Positions 7,098 through 16,330 of a stretch of DNA of 53,188 bases are shown one piece after another. Both the position numbers and the translations under genes were made by a program. Within the stretch, counting starts at the first letter, position 1. The number at the start of each line of letters is the position of its first letter. The notes under the pieces are model-generated. The model made no database searches. It had not been told where the DNA came from and was given only the letters and a program-made list of their open reading frames with translations. The DNA is from JBFXDI01 sp050181295 (GTDB lineage Bacteria; Pseudomonadota; Alphaproteobacteria; Rhizobiales; Aestuariivirgaceae): the NCBI GenBank assembly GCA_050181295.1, contig JBFXDI010000010.1:1-53188 (forward strand). Direction: 5' to 3'.

Positions 7098-8993
7098 CTA
7101 TTCTGCGGGCTGCAGCGCGGCCTTTGCCTTCTCGGCGCGCTGGGCAAGCAGGGCATCGGCCTCGGCCGTCTCCTCCGGGATGAGGAAAAGGCCGCGCCGC
7201 CGGGCAGCAAGCCCAAGGGCCGAGCGTCCCGTGAACCAGGAAAGCGGTCCCGACAACACAAGTCCGCCGACGATAGGCGAGAGCCAGAGAAGGGTCTCCC
7301 AGGACGCCGCGCCGGCCGCCACGCCGAGCACCACCCCGGTCGCCATGTGGAAGGCGTGGAGCCTCATGGCCGTGCCGAGCGGAAGCTCCTCGCCGCCACG
7401 GTTCTGGGCCTTCCAGCCCGAGTCCCGTCCGGCGAAGATGTCGGCCACGAACCTGCTCTGGATCAGCATCATCACCGGCGCGATGAGGGCCGAAAGCACG
7501 GTCTCGACCAGCGCGCTGGCGATAAGGCCCGTGGCCCCGCCACTGCCGCGCCGGAGCTTCTTGTCGAGAAGCGCCGCCGCGATGCCGAGGATCTTCGGCA
7601 GGAACAGCACCAGCATGGTGACCGACAGGAGGCGCAGGGCCCGTTCGTTGTCGAACACCGGCCAGACCGGGAACAGCGACAGCCCGTCGGGGAAGTACTG
7701 CGGCGTCACAAACTGGGCCTGCAGCGACAAGACGAGGCCCGCGAGGATCAGCACCAGCCACAGGGGCGAGGCGAGATAGGACATGATGCCCTGGATGAGG
7801 TGGACACGGCTGACCCAGGAAAGGCCCCGGGCCGGCACGACCTTCATGTGCTGCAGGTTGCCCTGGGCCCAGCGCCGGTCGCGGGTGGCGAGGTCAGGCA
7901 GCGTCGGCGGGCATTCCTCGTAGGAGCCTTCGAGACGGGGCAGCATGTAGACGCCCCAGCCTGCCCGCCGCATCAGCGCCGCCTCGATGAAGTCGTGGCT
8001 GAGGATGTGGCCCCCGAAGGGCTTGCGGCCGGAAAGCTCCGGCAGCCCGGCGGACTCGGCGAAAGCCTCGACGCGGATGATGGCGTTATGGCCATAGTAG
8101 TTGCCGTCGCGGCCGTGCCAGGCGGCGAGGCCGGCCGCCACGACGCGGCCATAGATCCGGCCCGCGAACTGCTGCATGCGCGCATAGAGCGAATGCTGGC
8201 TCCACAGATGCGGCAGCGTCTGGATGATGCCGGCGCCGGGATCCGAATGCATGGTGCGCGCCAGCGCGACCAGCGTGGCGGCCTTCATGTAGCTGTCGGC
8301 GTCGAGGATCACCATGTGGTCGTAGTCGCCGCCGAAGCGGGTGACGAAATCGGCGATGTTGCCGGCCTTGCGGTGGATGTTCTTGTCGCGCCGGCGGTAG
8401 TAGACGGGGATGACCCCGAAGAGGCGCCTCCGAAGCTCCTGGAAATGCATCCATTCGCGCCGCCCGCGCAACTCGTCCTGGGTATCGCTCAGGATGAAGA
8501 TGTCGAAGGCGGGCGCAGCACCCTCCGCGTGAAGCTCGCGGCCCATCCGCTCCAGCGTCGCGAAGACCCGCTCCGGATCCTCGTTGTAGATCGGCATGAG
8601 CAGCGCATTGCGCCCCACCGCGCCCTTGGAGGCGGCCGCCGGCCTCTTTTCCAGCACGTGGAAGAACCCGAGCACGGCGCTTGCCGCCGCGAATGCGATC
8701 CAAGCGAAGGTGATGGCGAAGAGCGTGGCGAAGAGGATCTGCAGCCACGTAGGCGCGGTGACGCTAACGACGCCGTGAATCTCGTACGTGCCGAGCGCCG
8801 TCAGGCCGAATGTCAGGGCCATGACGAAGAAGCGCTCGCAATGGACAAGCGCCGGCGTCAGGCCGCGCCGGATGGGCCGGCGGCCGCGCCATTTCCTCAA
8901 GGATTGCACCGGCATGGCCAGATGGCTCTCCGGCGGCATGTCGGGGATGGCCGCGCCATGGGGGCGGCTCTCGGCGGCCTGGAAGACACTCAT
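7098..8993 (-). CDS. opgH: Glucans biosynthesis glucosyltransferase OpgH (MdoH)
   Basis: Inner-membrane family 2 glycosyltransferase of 631 residues. Visible motifs are ALLMPIYNEDPERVFATL, FDIFILSDTQDE, MVILDADSYM (DxD), HDFIEAALMRRAGW and the processive R-x-x-R-W-like TRDRRWAQGN. They are flanked by two N-terminal and several C-terminal membrane segments. It polymerises beta-linked glucose from UDP-glucose into periplasmic glucans. It is shorter than the roughly 850-residue enterobacterial enzyme, lacking long terminal extensions. The start at 8993 overlaps the opgG stop as ATGA, so the longer in-frame version starting at 9056 is not preferred. Confidence 0.93.
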   Translation of the reverse strand: MSVFQAAESRPHGAAIPDMPPESHLAMPVQSLRKWRGRRPIRRGLTPALVHCERFFVMALTFGLTALGTYEIHGVVSVTAPTWLQILFATLFAITFAWIAFAAASAVLGFFHVLEKRPAAASKGAVGRNALLMPIYNEDPERVFATLERMGRELHAEGAAPAFDIFILSDTQDELRGRREWMHFQELRRRLFGVIPVYYRRRDKNIHRKAGNIADFVTRFGGDYDHMVILDADSYMKAATLVALARTMHSDPGAGIIQTLPHLWSQHSLYARMQQFAGRIYGRVVAAGLAAWHGRDGNYYGHNAIIRVEAFAESAGLPELSGRKPFGGHILSHDFIEAALMRRAGWGVYMLPRLEGSYEECPPTLPDLATRDRRWAQGNLQHMKVVPARGLSWVSRVHLIQGIMSYLASPLWLVLILAGLVLSLQAQFVTPQYFPDGLSLFPVWPVFDNERALRLLSVTMLVLFLPKILGIAAALLDKKLRRGSGGATGLIASALVETVLSALIAPVMMLIQSRFVADIFAGRDSGWKAQNRGGEELPLGTAMRLHAFHMATGVVLGVAAGAASWETLLWLSPIVGGLVLSGPLSWFTGRSALGLAARRRGLFLIPEETAEADALLAQRAEKAKAALQPAE

Positions 8994-10516
8994 GCCGTCC
9001 ACCGATAAAGCCAGAGCTCCGAGACCGGCGTTTCGCCCCGCTTCAACTGTGCCCACAACTCGACCAACTCTGCTCCCTTTGGATCCAGCTCGAATTTGAG
9101 CCGATGTCCCTTGGTCTCGGGGTTATACTGTACGACGGTGTTCTTGATCTCCCCGGCGCCGGTCGAAACTGTCGCACTGATCTCACCCGACAGGTCGCCT
9201 CCCGCGAACTCCACAACGAACTTCCGCGCATCCTGGTTCCAGTTCAGCCCCTGGGCCGTCGATACCGTCCGCGCCACGGCCATTTCCGCCGGCCAGTCGT
9301 TGCACCAGTGCAGCCGGTAGGTGAGGGCGTACTCGGTTCCCTTGGCTATCGGCTGCTGCGGACGCCAATAGACGACAATGTTGTCATTAATCTCACGATC
9401 GGATGGAATTTCGACGAGCTCGACATGTCCGGCGCCCCAGTCGCCGACGGGCTCGATCCAGAGGCTCGGCCGGCGCTCGTAGTGGGCCTCCAGATCGTCG
9501 AAATCGACATAGCCCCGGGTTCGTTGCATGAGGCCGAAGCCCTGGGGGCCCTGGTCGACGAAGGCGCTGATCTGGAGTTTTGAGGGGTTGGAAAGCGGCC
9601 GCCAGACCCATTCTCCCTTGCCGGTCAGCATCTGGAGACCGCTGGAATCATGCACCGCGGGCCGGAAGTCGTCGAACCGGTTGCGGTTGGTCGAGTCGAA
9701 GAGGAACATGCTGGTGAGGGGCGCGAACCCGGCATGCCCGAGGTCGTTGCGCGGAAAGAGCCGCGCCTCGACGTCCATGAGGGTCGTCTCGCCCGGCCGC
9801 AGCGTGAAACGATAAGCTCCTGTGGTGGAGGGGCTGTCGAGGAGCGCGTGCACCACGATGGCGTTGGCCCCGTCCGGCGGACGGCGCACCCAGAAGGCAC
9901 GGAAATAGGGGAACTCCTCCCCCTCCGCCGATGCAGTGTTGATGGCGAGCCCGCGCGCCGAAAGCCCGTAGATCTGGTCCTTGCCGACACCGCGGAAATA
10001 GCTCGCGCCGAGGAAGACCGCAAACTCGTCCCAGATTTCCGGATTGTTGATCGGATAGCGGAGCCTCAGGCCCGCGAACGGCAGCACCGTGTTGGCCGGG
10101 GGCGGCGTGACGCTCTGACCGAAGATGAAGAGCTGCGGCACATAGTTGACGCGCCGCTGCGAGCTGCCTTCGACCACATAGATGTCGACCGGCGTCTTGT
10201 AGAGCGAGCCTGAGTGGAAGAGATCGAAGGTGAAGCGCGAGCCCGTGTCTTTCCAGATCGAGCGCGCGGGATCGAAGCGGATGTCGCGATACTGGTCGTA
10301 GGAGATCTCGCCGAGCGGCGGCGGAAGGGTGACCTTCTCCTCCTCGAACGGCTTCTCTGCCCGCGCCCGCGCGAGATTGAGAACATAGTCTTCGGGAAAA
10401 TCCACGGGCTCGCCGTAAAGGGGGTCCTCCTGCGCGCGCGGAACGGCAGCCGCAAACGCAAAGAGGGGCACCATGCCCCCTATCGAGGACACGACCGCAC
10501 GACGCGAAAGCACCAT
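8990..10516 (-). CDS. opgG: Periplasmic glucan biosynthesis protein OpgG/OpgD (MdoG)
   Basis: A 508-residue MdoG-family protein. LPPPLGEISYDQYRDIRFDP, FTFDLFHSGSLYKTPVDIYVV and ANTVLPFAGLRLRYPINNP near the N-terminus, and YWRPQQPIAKGTEYALTYRLHW further on, are family hallmarks. The leader has twin arginines ahead of a hydrophobic stretch (MVLSRRAVVSSIGGMVPLFAF), so export may use Tat as for OpgD. Start 10516 is preceded by a purine-rich GAGAGAG. The protein acts in the periplasm on glucan backbones made by OpgH, whose gene overlaps by 4 bases. OpgG and OpgD cannot be separated by eye; the Tat-like leader slightly favours OpgD. Confidence 0.88.
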   Translation of the reverse strand: MVLSRRAVVSSIGGMVPLFAFAAAVPRAQEDPLYGEPVDFPEDYVLNLARARAEKPFEEEKVTLPPPLGEISYDQYRDIRFDPARSIWKDTGSRFTFDLFHSGSLYKTPVDIYVVEGSSQRRVNYVPQLFIFGQSVTPPPANTVLPFAGLRLRYPINNPEIWDEFAVFLGASYFRGVGKDQIYGLSARGLAINTASAEGEEFPYFRAFWVRRPPDGANAIVVHALLDSPSTTGAYRFTLRPGETTLMDVEARLFPRNDLGHAGFAPLTSMFLFDSTNRNRFDDFRPAVHDSSGLQMLTGKGEWVWRPLSNPSKLQISAFVDQGPQGFGLMQRTRGYVDFDDLEAHYERRPSLWIEPVGDWGAGHVELVEIPSDREINDNIVVYWRPQQPIAKGTEYALTYRLHWCNDWPAEMAVARTVSTAQGLNWNQDARKFVVEFAGGDLSGEISATVSTGAGEIKNTVVQYNPETKGHRLKFELDPKGAELVELWAQLKRGETPVSELWLYRWTA

Positions 10517-10677
10517 CAACGCTCTCTCGAACGGCCCGCCAAGGCCACCAAACGCCAACAAAACACCGGCTTTTCAATAGTTGGCCATTCCGGCCAAACT
10601 GTGAAGCCCTCTTTTCTTCGCAGCTGCAAAACTTTTTGCCGCAGCCGGATGACATCGTGACGTCGGTCAGACGCCCC

Positions 10678-10707
10678 TAGGGCAACCGCCGGCTGGTGAT
10701 TGCCCTA
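10678..10707. terminator. Inverted repeat between the opgG promoter side and the aldehyde dehydrogenase stop
   Basis: Perfect 8-base arms TAGGGCAA and TTGCCCTA enclose a 14-base loop about 20 bases past the stop of the minus-strand aldehyde dehydrogenase. There is no T run, so a factor-independent terminator is uncertain. It could equally be an operator for opgG. The rest of 10517-10727 shows only another short dyad (TTGGCC..GGCCAA near 10583-10599). Confidence 0.4.
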
Positions 10708-10727
10708 AGAAGATATGGAAGCTGGCG

Positions 10728-12308
10728 TCAGGACGTTTCGGGGTGCATGACGGTGAGGCTTTGCTCCCGCATGTAGCGGGGAATGGTGAAGGGCCCAAGC
10801 CCTCCCTTGCTGTCCACGCCCGAGCCCTTCCAGCCGCAGAACGTCTGGTATCCCGGCCATGCGCCGGTGGTCGCGCCCGAGCGGCGGTTGACATAGAGGA
10901 CGCCCGCCTCCGCGGTCGCGAGGAAGCGGTCTATTTCCGCCTGGTCCTGGCTGTAGAACCCCGCCGTGAGGCCATAGACGATGGAGTTGCCGCGGGCGAT
11001 CGCCTCTTTCAAATCGTCGAAGGGCTGCACCGAGAGGAAGGGCAGAAACAGTTCGTCGCGGTTGATGGCATGGTCGGCCGGCAGCCCGGCCACGATGGTG
11101 GGTGCGACAAAGTTTCCCGCCGCAAGCTGGCCGGTGCGCAGCCTTTCGCCCCCGGCGACGATCTGGCCGGCCCGCTTGGCGGCCCGCGCCGCCGACTCGA
11201 AGCGCTCTACCGAGCCGTCATCGATCACCGGTCCCATGAAGACCGTCCGGTCCTCCGGGTTGCCGATGACCAATCCCTTGGCGCGCTTCTCGAGCTTGTC
11301 GAGAAGGGCGTCGTGAACGCTTCGCTCGACATAGGCCACCGAGCAGGCCGAGCATTTCTCGCCCTGCATCCCGAAGGCCGAGCGCACGAGCCCCTCGACT
11401 GCGACGTCGAGATCGGCCTTGGCCGTGACATAGGTCGGATTCTTGCCACCCATCTCGCAGATGACCGGCCGCGCGAAGGGCCCCGAGGCGGTCTTGCGGA
11501 AGATCGCCATGCCGACCTCGTGCGAGCCGGTGAAGGCGAAGCCGTCGATGCCGTCGGCCTCGACGAGCAGCGGACCCGCCTCCTCTCCGCAGAGCATGTT
11601 GATCACGCCGTCCGGCATTCCCGCCGCCTTCGCGGCTTCCATGAGGAGCGAGCCCGTGAGCCCGGCCGTAGGCGCAGGCTTGTAGACGGCCGTGTTGCCC
11701 GCGACGAGAGCGGCGCCAAGCATGTTGCAGGAAAGCGCCACCGGGAAGTTGAAAGGTGCGATCACGGCGAAGACGCCGATGGGCTTGAGGACACATACCG
11801 TCTCCTCGCGGGGAATGGCGCGCTTCATCTGCCGCTGAAAGCCTTCGTTGCGCTCCATCTCATCGGCATACCAGCGCAGGAGGTCGACCGCTTCCTCAGC
11901 CTCTCCCACCGCCTCGATGCGAGATTTTCCGACCTCGTAGAGAGCGGCCATGGCAAGATCGTATTTGCGCTCGTCCACCTTGTCGGCCCAGGCGCGGATG
12001 ACCTCCACCCGTTCCTGCCAGGGCCGGCCTGCCCAATCCGGCAGCGCCGCGCGCGCTGCGGTGACGGCGCTCTTCACGGCCTTCTTGTCGGCTGCCACCA
12101 GCCGCGCCACCAGGAGCTCGCGGTCGAAAGGACAGCGTACCTCGTAGGCCCGTCCGCTCACGTCATGGCGGCCCGCCACGATGTTGGGCCATGCCTTGGA
12201 CAGAGTCGACTTCCGGAAGGCCGGAAGCGCCGTGTCGAGCCAGTCGTGGAGGGGAGTGAAGTCGGCGGAAATATTGGAATAGGTGACGCGCGGCAAGGAA
12301 GCGGTCAT
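10728..12308 (-). CDS. NAD(P)-dependent aldehyde dehydrogenase, probable 1-pyrroline-5-carboxylate dehydrogenase type
   Basis: A 526-residue ALDH. The cofactor/oxyanion region IAPFNFPVALSCNMLG, the glycine motif FTGSHEVG, the general-base segment ICEMGGKNPTYV and the nucleophile region GMQGEKCSACS are all present. The long N-terminal section and the wording around GEKCSACS resemble the group that oxidises glutamate gamma-semialdehyde (proline and ornithine catabolism). Start 12308 (MTASLPRVTYSN) has a GGAG ahead of it; the frame runs 53 codons further upstream without coding character. No proline dehydrogenase is nearby, so the substrate is inferred from family only. Confidence 0.82.
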   Translation of the reverse strand: MTASLPRVTYSNISADFTPLHDWLDTALPAFRKSTLSKAWPNIVAGRHDVSGRAYEVRCPFDRELLVARLVAADKKAVKSAVTAARAALPDWAGRPWQERVEVIRAWADKVDERKYDLAMAALYEVGKSRIEAVGEAEEAVDLLRWYADEMERNEGFQRQMKRAIPREETVCVLKPIGVFAVIAPFNFPVALSCNMLGAALVAGNTAVYKPAPTAGLTGSLLMEAAKAAGMPDGVINMLCGEEAGPLLVEADGIDGFAFTGSHEVGMAIFRKTASGPFARPVICEMGGKNPTYVTAKADLDVAVEGLVRSAFGMQGEKCSACSVAYVERSVHDALLDKLEKRAKGLVIGNPEDRTVFMGPVIDDGSVERFESAARAAKRAGQIVAGGERLRTGQLAAGNFVAPTIVAGLPADHAINRDELFLPFLSVQPFDDLKEAIARGNSIVYGLTAGFYSQDQAEIDRFLATAEAGVLYVNRRSGATTGAWPGYQTFCGWKGSGVDSKGGLGPFTIPRYMREQSLTVMHPETS

Positions 12309-12469
12309 GCTGGGAATATTCTCCGGAGAAAAGAGCGCTGACCCGACCACCCTAGAGTATTTCTCAAGCGAGCGAAATCGCCGCCGGATACCGCCGCAAT
12401 GAGTCTCCGCAGGGCACCTGGAATCGGCTAAGGTCGCCGCCCGAGAGGGGCAAGCAGCGGAGTTCATTC

Positions 12470-13450
12470 ATGTTCGAAGGCGCCAGCATTTTCGTCATCA
12501 TCCTGCTCGTGCTTGCCGTCGTCGGCGTCTTTCAGGGCATCCGCACGGTCCCGCAGGGCTACAACTACACGGTCGAGCGCTTCGGCCGCTATGTGCGCAC
12601 GCTGCAGCCCGGCCTTGGGCTCATCGTTCCCTTCGTTGACCGCATCGGCTCGAAGATGAACATGATGGAGCGTGTGCTCGACGTGCCGAGCCAGGAGGTG
12701 ATCACGCGCGACAACGCCATGGTGGAGGTGAACGGCATCGCCTTCTTCCAGGTCATGGACGCGCCGAAAGCCACCTACGAGGTGAATGATCTCGAGAACG
12801 CCATCCTCAACCTCACCATGACCAACATTCGAACCGTCATGGGCTCGCTCGATCTGGACAACCTCCTCTCGCAGCGCGACGAGATCAACCAGCGGCTGCT
12901 GGGCGTCGTCGACCTGGCCACGGTGCCCTGGGGGGTCAAGATGACGCGCATCGAGATCAAGGACATCAATCCGCCGCGCGATATCGTCGACTCCATGGCG
13001 CGCCAGATGAAGGCGGAGCGGGACAAGCGCGCCGCCATCCTGGAGGCGGAAGGCAAGCGGCAGGCGGAGATTCTCAAGGCCGAGGGCGAGAAGCAGGCGG
13101 CGGTGCTTTCGGCCGAAGGGCGGCGTGAAGCGGCCTTCCGGGACGCCGAGGCGCGCGAGCGGGAGGCGGAAGCCGAGGCCAAGGCGACGCAGGTGGTTAG
13201 CGAGGCCATCGCGTCCGGCAACGTACAGGCCATCAACTACTTCGTCGCCAACAAGTATGTGGCGGCGTTGGAATCGCTGGCGAAGGCGCCGAACCAGAAG
13301 GTCCTCATGCTGCCGGTGGATGCCACCTCGCTTCTGGGCTCGATCGGCGGCATCGCCGAGATCGCCCGCGACGCCTTCGGCGGCAACGATCCGGACGGTT
13401 CTCCGCGCCGCCGCACGTCGGTGCCGTCCGTCGGACAAAGCCGCGACTGA
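12470..13450 (+). CDS. SPFH/band-7 membrane protein, stomatin/paraslipin family (QmcA-like)
   Basis: One N-terminal membrane segment (FVIILLVLAVVGVFQGI) is followed by the SPFH core (VPQGYNYTVERFGRYVRTLQ, PGLGLIVPFVDRIG, DVPSQEVITRDNAMVEVNG). A long alanine/glutamate-rich coiled coil follows, with repeated EAEGKRQAEILKAEGEKQA blocks. At 326 residues it fits bacterial slipins, which form large membrane-associated rings and are usually encoded with an NfeD protein, as here 8 bases downstream. Its cellular role is membrane microdomain organisation or quality control; no enzymatic activity is expected. Confidence 0.9.
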   Translation: MFEGASIFVIILLVLAVVGVFQGIRTVPQGYNYTVERFGRYVRTLQPGLGLIVPFVDRIGSKMNMMERVLDVPSQEVITRDNAMVEVNGIAFFQVMDAPKATYEVNDLENAILNLTMTNIRTVMGSLDLDNLLSQRDEINQRLLGVVDLATVPWGVKMTRIEIKDINPPRDIVDSMARQMKAERDKRAAILEAEGKRQAEILKAEGEKQAAVLSAEGRREAAFRDAEAREREAEAEAKATQVVSEAIASGNVQAINYFVANKYVAALESLAKAPNQKVLMLPVDATSLLGSIGGIAEIARDAFGGNDPDGSPRRRTSVPSVGQSRD

Positions 13451-13458
13451 GGCCGGCC

Positions 13459-13914
13459 ATGGGCGATCTTCTCGCGCTGACCGGTGGCTGGACCTGGCTG
13501 GTGATCGGGGGAATCCTGCTCGTCGCGGAAGTGCTCGCTCCAGGCGTTTTCCTCATATGGTTCGGCCTTGCCGCCCTGGTGGTGGGCACGCTCCATCTTT
13601 TCCTGCCGCTCTCCTGGCAGGTGGAAGTTCTCATCTTCGCAGGCCTGTCGGTGATCCTCGTGGTGGTCGCGCGGCCGTGGCTTAAAAAACGGCAGGATCT
13701 GCAGTCCGACCAGCCGAACCTCAACGCCCGCACCCGCGACTATGTCGGCCGCTCCTATGTTCTCGAAGGGCCGATCGTGAACGGCCGGGGACGGTTGAGG
13801 ATCGACGACGCGCTGTGGGAGGTCGAGGGTCCGGACCTGCCGGCCGGGTCCTGGGTCAAGGTCTCCGGCACCGATGGCATGCGGCTCAAGGTCGAGGCTG
13901 CGCAGCGCGCCTGA
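13459..13914 (+). CDS. NfeD-family membrane protein (short NfeD1b type), 151 aa
   Basis: Three or four N-terminal membrane segments (WTWLVIGGILLVAEVLAPGVF, then FLIWFGLAALVVGTLHLFL and VEVLIFAGLSVILVVVARPW) precede a C-terminal OB-fold domain (DYVGRSYVLEGPIVNGRGRL, then VKVSGTDGMRLKVEAA). This is the short NfeD form without the serine protease domain. It is encoded 8 bases after the slipin gene; the two are expected to form a membrane complex. A palindromic repeat follows. Confidence 0.88.
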   Translation: MGDLLALTGGWTWLVIGGILLVAEVLAPGVFLIWFGLAALVVGTLHLFLPLSWQVEVLIFAGLSVILVVVARPWLKKRQDLQSDQPNLNARTRDYVGRSYVLEGPIVNGRGRLRIDDALWEVEGPDLPAGSWVKVSGTDGMRLKVEAAQRA

Positions 13915-13929
13915 TTTCTGTTCTTTAGC

Positions 13930-14014
13930 GTCATGGCCGGCCTCCGAGCCGGCCATCCTTTTCGTTGCAATGGCAAGGAGGAAAGGATTGCCGGGTCAAG
14001 CCCGGCAATGACGA
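13930..14014. repeat. Two-part palindromic intergenic repeat (copy 2)
   Basis: TCATGGCCGGCCTC..GAGCCGGCCATCC followed by GGATTGCCGGGTCAAGCCCGGCAATGAC. It lies between the convergent nfeD-like and arsC-like genes. Confidence 0.9.
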
Positions 14015-14041
14015 GAGAGTGGCGGAGGGTGCGCTCCAGCG

Positions 14042-14392
14042 CTATCGGATGAGCTCGAGCACCGTCTCGGGCGGGCGGCAAAGCTTCGCGCCCTTGGGCG
14101 TGACGACGATCGGCCTGTTGAGCAGGATCGGATGCGCCATCACGGCATCCAGAAGCGCATCCTCCGGCAGGGCGGGATCGTCGAGACCAAGCTCCGCATG
14201 GGGCGTTCCCTTCTCGCGCAGCACGGATCTGACCGGCACGCCCATGCGGCGGATGAGGCTCTTGAGCTCGCTCCGTGACGGTGGCGTCTTCAGATATTCA
14301 ACGATGCGCGGCTCGACGCCCGCATCCCGGATGAGCCCCAGCACCTTGCGGGAGGTCCCGCAGGCCGGATTGTGATAGATCGTGACGTCCAT
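14042..14392 (-). CDS. Arsenate reductase-like (ArsC/Spx thioredoxin-fold) protein, 116 aa
   Basis: The N-terminus MDVTIYHNPACGTSRKVL carries the glutaredoxin-coupled ArsC cysteine (Cys12 region, HNPxCGTSRK). A late segment HPILLNRPIVVTPKGAKLCRPPE holds the arsenate-binding arginines typical of ArsC. At 116 residues it is of ArsC size. Start 14392 has a GGCGGAG seven bases upstream; a TTG two codons earlier is less likely. No other ars genes are nearby, so it may be a stand-alone housekeeping ArsC or a related reductase. It begins 15 bases after the ABC exporter stop on the same strand. Confidence 0.85.
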   Translation of the reverse strand: MDVTIYHNPACGTSRKVLGLIRDAGVEPRIVEYLKTPPSRSELKSLIRRMGVPVRSVLREKGTPHAELGLDDPALPEDALLDAVMAHPILLNRPIVVTPKGAKLCRPPETVLELIR

Positions 14393-14407
14393 GGGCAACT
14401 CCGCCGT

Positions 14408-16222
14408 CTATCCCGTGAACTGGAGCCGCGCCAGGTTGGCATAAAGCCCCTGCTCCGCGATGAGTTCATCGTGCGTGCCCCTGGCCGACACGCGGCCCCG
14501 GTCGAGAACGAGGATCGTATCGCTTTTCCGCACCGTCGCCAGCCGATGGGCGATGACGAGGCTCGTGCGCCCCTGCATGAGCTGTTCGAGCGCCGCCTGC
14601 ACCAGCCGCTCGCTTTCGGCATCGAGCGCGCTCGTTGCCTCATCGAGCAGCAGGATCGGCGCGTCGCGCAGGATGGCGCGCGCTATGGCGATGCGCTGCC
14701 GCTGGCCGCCCGAAAGCGCAACGCCCCGCTCGCCGGCCAGCGTGTCATAGCCGTGCTCGAGCTGCGGGATGAACTCCTCGACCTGCGCGGCTTCGGCGGC
14801 GCGCCGCACCTCGGCGTCGCTCGCCTCCGGCCTTCCGAAGCGGATGTTGTCGAGGATCGAGGCGGAGAAGATGATCGTTTCCTGCGGCACGAGGGCAATG
14901 CGGGAGCGCACGGCCTGCGGATCGGCCGTGGCGATGTCGACGCCGTCGATCAGGATGCGGCCCGCATGCGGATCGTAGAACCTGAGCAGCAGGTTGAAGA
15001 TCGTGCTCTTTCCGGCGCCGGAAGGTCCGACGATCGCCAGCCGCTCGCCCTGCCTCACCTCGAAGCTCGCGCCGTGCAGCGCCTTTTCCCCGCGCCGCGC
15101 CGGATAGGAGAAGTGGACGTCCTGGAAGGCGATCGTGCCGCGTGGCGGCGAGGGCAGCGCGCGTGGCGTCGCCGGCGCGGCGATGACCGGGCTCGTGTCG
15201 AGCAGCTCCGCCAGCCGCTCCGATGCCCCGGCCGCGAGTTGAATGTCGCCCCACACTTCCGACAGCGCGCCGAGCGAGGCGGCGGCGAAGGCGGCGTAGA
15301 GCACGAACTGCCCGAGCGCGCCTCCAGTGAGCCGGTCGGCGAGCACTTCCTGGGCGCCGTACCAGAGCACCGCCACCACGGCGCCCGAGGCGATGAAGAT
15401 GATGGCGGCCGTCAGCCATCCGCGCGAGGCCGTCCGCCGGCGGGCGGCGGTGAAGGCTGCCTCGGAGGCGTCGTCGAATTGCCGGCGCAGACGCATCTCC
15501 TGCCCGAAGGCCTGGATGGTCGTGACCGAGGAGAGCGATTCCTGCGCCAGCGCCGCGCTTTCAGCGAGCCGGTCCTGGGCGGCGCGCGAGAGGCCACGCA
15601 CGCGCCGGCCCGAGACGACGAGCGGCAGCACGATGAGCGGGATGGCGAGCAGCACGAGGCCCGAGAGCTTGGGGCTCGTCACCACCATCATCACCGCGGC
15701 GCCCAAGAGCGTCACGAGGTTCCGGAGCGCGGTTGAGGCGCTGGCGCCGAAGGCGGCCTTGATCTGCGTCGTGTCGGCGGTGAGGCGCGAAATCACCTCA
15801 CCGGTGCGCTGGGTGTCGTAGAAGCCCGGATCGAGCGCCAGCACATGGGCGAAGACGCGGGTCCTCAGATCTGTGACGACGCGCTCTCCGATCCAGGTGA
15901 CGAAGTAGTATCGGAGCCCGCTGCCTGCCGCGAGCACCGCCACGACGGCGAGCATCATGGCGAAGTACTGGTTCACGAACGCGGCGTTCTCGGCCGAGAA
16001 GCCGTGATCGATGATGCGCCTGACCGCGAGCGGCACGGCGAGCGAGGCGCCGGCGGCGGCGAGCAGCGAGAGGAGCGCCGCAGCGAGCCGCCAGCGGTAG
16101 CGGAGCACGAAGGGGAAGAGCCGCGCCAGGGGCTTCAGATTGCGGGATTTCGGCCGCCTGGCGCCCGAATCCTCGAAATCCGCCGCGGCGCCCCTCCGCC
16201 CGGTGCTCGCTTCCGCCGTCAT
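14408..16222 (-). CDS. MsbA-like half-size ABC exporter (fused membrane and ATPase domains)
   Basis: About 604 residues: a six-segment ABC exporter membrane domain (roughly residues 30-320), then an ATPase with Walker A VGPSGAGKSTIFNLLLRFYD, Q-loop VPQETIIF, signature ALSGGQRQRIAIARAIL, Walker B PILLLDEATSALD and the H-loop IAHRLATV. It forms homodimers in the inner membrane. The substrate is unknown; lipid or drug export is the family norm. Start 16222 (MTAEASTG) is chosen with moderate confidence; ATG 16261 in the same frame is possible. It is upstream of the arsC-like gene and divergent from rpmE. Confidence 0.88.
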   Translation of the reverse strand: MTAEASTGRRGAAADFEDSGARRPKSRNLKPLARLFPFVLRYRWRLAAALLSLLAAAGASLAVPLAVRRIIDHGFSAENAAFVNQYFAMMLAVVAVLAAGSGLRYYFVTWIGERVVTDLRTRVFAHVLALDPGFYDTQRTGEVISRLTADTTQIKAAFGASASTALRNLVTLLGAAVMMVVTSPKLSGLVLLAIPLIVLPLVVSGRRVRGLSRAAQDRLAESAALAQESLSSVTTIQAFGQEMRLRRQFDDASEAAFTAARRRTASRGWLTAAIIFIASGAVVAVLWYGAQEVLADRLTGGALGQFVLYAAFAAASLGALSEVWGDIQLAAGASERLAELLDTSPVIAAPATPRALPSPPRGTIAFQDVHFSYPARRGEKALHGASFEVRQGERLAIVGPSGAGKSTIFNLLLRFYDPHAGRILIDGVDIATADPQAVRSRIALVPQETIIFSASILDNIRFGRPEASDAEVRRAAEAAQVEEFIPQLEHGYDTLAGERGVALSGGQRQRIAIARAILRDAPILLLDEATSALDAESERLVQAALEQLMQGRTSLVIAHRLATVRKSDTILVLDRGRVSARGTHDELIAEQGLYANLARLQFTG

Positions 16223-16330
16223 GTCCCGCAACTGCCCAAGGTGACGCCCGATCCGGCCCATGCTTGCGCAGCGGGACCCGCTTGGCTATAGGAGCGGCAA
16301 CCCATGGGACGTTGTGCCGCGAGAAAGACG

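Noticed and set aside
12464..13438. Long open frame antisense to the slipin gene
   Set aside because: It mirrors the SPFH gene, is His/Arg/Asp-rich low complexity, and has no ribosome site. High GC content keeps many antisense frames open across this window.
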